Assembly (NCBI GenBank): GCA_022606425.2
Contig: JAHDVF020000883.1
Location: 124,001 to 188,000 of the forward strand
Length of the DNA stretch: 64,000 nt
Reading direction: 5' to 3'
Source: Lepidostoma basale
Taxonomy: Eukaryota > Arthropoda > Insecta > Trichoptera > Lepidostomatidae
Shown here one piece after another: positions 27,001 to 30,000 of the stretch. The notes beneath the pieces are model-generated. The model did not search any database. It was not told the origin of the DNA and worked only from the letters and a program-made list of their open reading frames with translations. The position numbers and the translations under genes were made by a program. Position 1 is the first letter of the stretch, and each line of letters opens with the position of its first letter.

Positions 27001-30000
27001 TTGCCGCCGATGTCGCGGTCGTGCAGCAGGCGCACGCAGCGCAGCCCGGCCGAGGGGGAGCTGAACTCGCAGAAGCCGAAGGCCGACACCCGCTTCCAGT
27101 TCACCACCGGCCCGCACGCCGTCAGGATGTAGCGGATCATGGCGTCCGGGGCCCGCGTGGAGATGTTGCCTGCGGACACACAACTATAGTCAAACTACCA
27201 TCATGCGGAAGTCAGCAATTGTTTTTATCAATATTAATCAAGGCAAAACATGTATTTGCAAATACTAACTAACCGTCACGCTGTCTCTCCGAAGGGGCAG
27301 GTAGAAATAATGGACTGCCACACTTTTCTTTCCCGACATACTTCTCTCACACTCGCGTCGACATTAAAATATTGGATTTATTTGATTGTGCCACATTTTC
27401 CTCGGTCTTTCTCTATTTCTACACAATTTACATTATAACATATACATTCTTTACCATTCATGCTTTTTATGTATCCAAATCATCTTAATGATCCTTTCAT
27501 TATTTTGTTCATAACACTTTCATTGGCGCTTCTTTCATCTCTTATATTTTAATATTTATTATTTATATATAAAATAGAAAACACTACACTTTGTTTTGTA
27601 CCCAAGCTTCCTCAGGACTTCGTATTAACTATTATTACAAAGCCCTGAGGAAGCTTGGGTACAAGCGAAACTAGTCCGCAATTAAAATAACCGCATAGTG
27701 GTGAAAAACAGTGCAGTGTTTTTATTTTTATTTTATTTTAAATATAAATAGTAAAAAATTCTTATATTTTCATTCGATACTTTATCATACACAGATTTTT
27801 CCCACATTTGTCTAAGAGATCTCATTTCTACTGCATTTATTCTGCTTTCATCCTTTCAGGAATACTTCCTTTAATAGTGCCGTGTCAAGTCTACCTGACG
27901 ATAGCGATCCCTGTGGCGTATGCTTTCCCGCCGGTGATTGCTGAAGCCAGTTTGGCACATCAATTTTTGTTTTATTATTTTATATCTATAAGTAATTTTT
28001 TATAAATATAAAGTTCATCAAGATCTTCATACTTCTCATGGTAAAAACCTTGCCTAGAGAGACGAGTACTGTTAATACTGACCGACAAACACTGTGACTG
28101 CGGGGCCTTCAGCCGGGTCGGGGGCCCTCTTGGGGGGAGCAGACAATGTGGAGGCCACCAGCCCGGAGGCTAGCTGCTGCGGAGGGGGCAACAGTGGGGC
28201 CCGGTATGTCAGAGGCATCATCTTAAAGAAACCAAAGATAACAATCAACCGTCGCACCACATAAAATTAACTTCTACCAGGAAATTCAATTAAAAATATC
28301 AATCATTTATTTTATATCATTGTATTTTATATATTGTATTTTATATTATTTGTTTTAGATTTATTTTGTGGACGTTGGACGATCGAAGTATGCGCGGGAG
28401 TTGCCTATTGGTGGCGATGAGGTTCGCAACCCATCACACCGCATCTCCCGCGGGGGCGAAAATAGAAGGATGGAGTGCCGCATCGGTTTAAGTGTGGCAG
28501 TCCATTCTTTCTGCCTACCCCTTCGGGGAGAAGGTGTGATGGTTAGTTAGTTAGTTGTTCTTATATAATAAACATATTTTCAAACAGCTTTTTATTCTCC
28601 CCATAGATATAAGGATAATGTTCCAACTGAGGTTTTCCATGGTTTCCTGAGCTGTAAGGCAAATGTCAGAACATAAATAGATAGCCCATGGACCACAGAG
28701 CTTGACTGAGTCAGAGCAGTAGACTTTAACTAAAATGTAGAAATAAAATTGTATAATAATAAGTGAATATCCTTGAGATAAACACCAGCTTCTTCTTATT
28801 CTTCTTCGATGGCCCTACATCCCATATCGAGCCTTAGCCTCCAGTATTCTTCGCCTCCAACTCCTCCTGTCCTCCGCTTCGACCCTCCAATCTGACACTC
28901 GTAACAATCTTGCCCCATCTCTCCCAACTTCATCCTCCCATCGCAGCCTTGGTCGTTCAATTGGTCTTCTACCACCTGGGTGCCACTCCAGCAATCTTTT
29001 TGGGGTTCGCGATGACGGCATCCTCTGCACGTGACCGGCCCATCTCAGTCTATTCAGTCTGACCTGTGTGGAGAGACTGGGAGCTTTGTAAATATTGTAC
29101 AGCTCGTCATTATGCCGCATTCTCCAGCCTTCACCGTCATTCACAGGTCCCAGAATTCTGCGCAGCACCCTTTTCTCAAAAGTATCCAGTTGCTCTGCGG
29201 ATTTCGCTGTCATTGTCCACGCCTCACACCCATAGGTCACTACTGTTCGGATGATTGTTTTATACAGGGTGATTTTGGTTTTCCAGTGTACGTTTCTTGA
29301 TTTGAGCGCTGGTAGTAGAGAGAAGAATGTTTTGTTGCTAATTGTGATTCTTCTTTCGATTTCCTTGTGATAAACACCAGCAAGGATAATATTACAGAAA
29401 CTAATAAAGGAAAAATAAATCTTCAGGATTGTGAATTTTTTAAACTTTAAATATCTTAATTATTATTTGATATTTGTAGTTATTATTTGATATTTCATGG
29501 TAGAAGTTCATTGTAAATAATGAAAATAATAAAAGATTTTTTACTATTTTATTTTTATTTTCAATACTTAAAATATCTACCACTGTAAGACACTTATAAC
29601 TAGAGACGGGCCGAGTACTCGTTTAATACTCGGTACTCGGCGTATTCGGCGTTTTTTTTATTACTCGTACTCGGCCGAGTAACTCTGTCTAAATGACGAG
29701 TATACTCGGTTTAACTAAAGTAATATAATATTTTGGGAAATGAGGAAATTTTTAATGAAAACAGGAGGATTAAAAAGTTGCGTTTATTAAAATTGAATTT
29801 AAACAATTAATATTTAAAATTTAGCAAAAATACAAGACTCTCCGCACGTTCTGGTAACAGCCTGTTCCTCTTTTTTCATAGACGTTACCTGCTTCTGAAA
29901 AACGCTCGCTATACACAGTGCTTGCCAGTGGCGTGCCTAGGGTCAACCAGTAAGGCAAGCCCGTCCGACTTTTTGTGTTATAATATTAGTAGAGGGTCAC

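Noticed and set aside
26931..27272. 113-codon plus-strand frame over the RRM exon
   Set aside because: Antisense of RBM25 exon 4; the GC-rich exon is open in several frames by composition.
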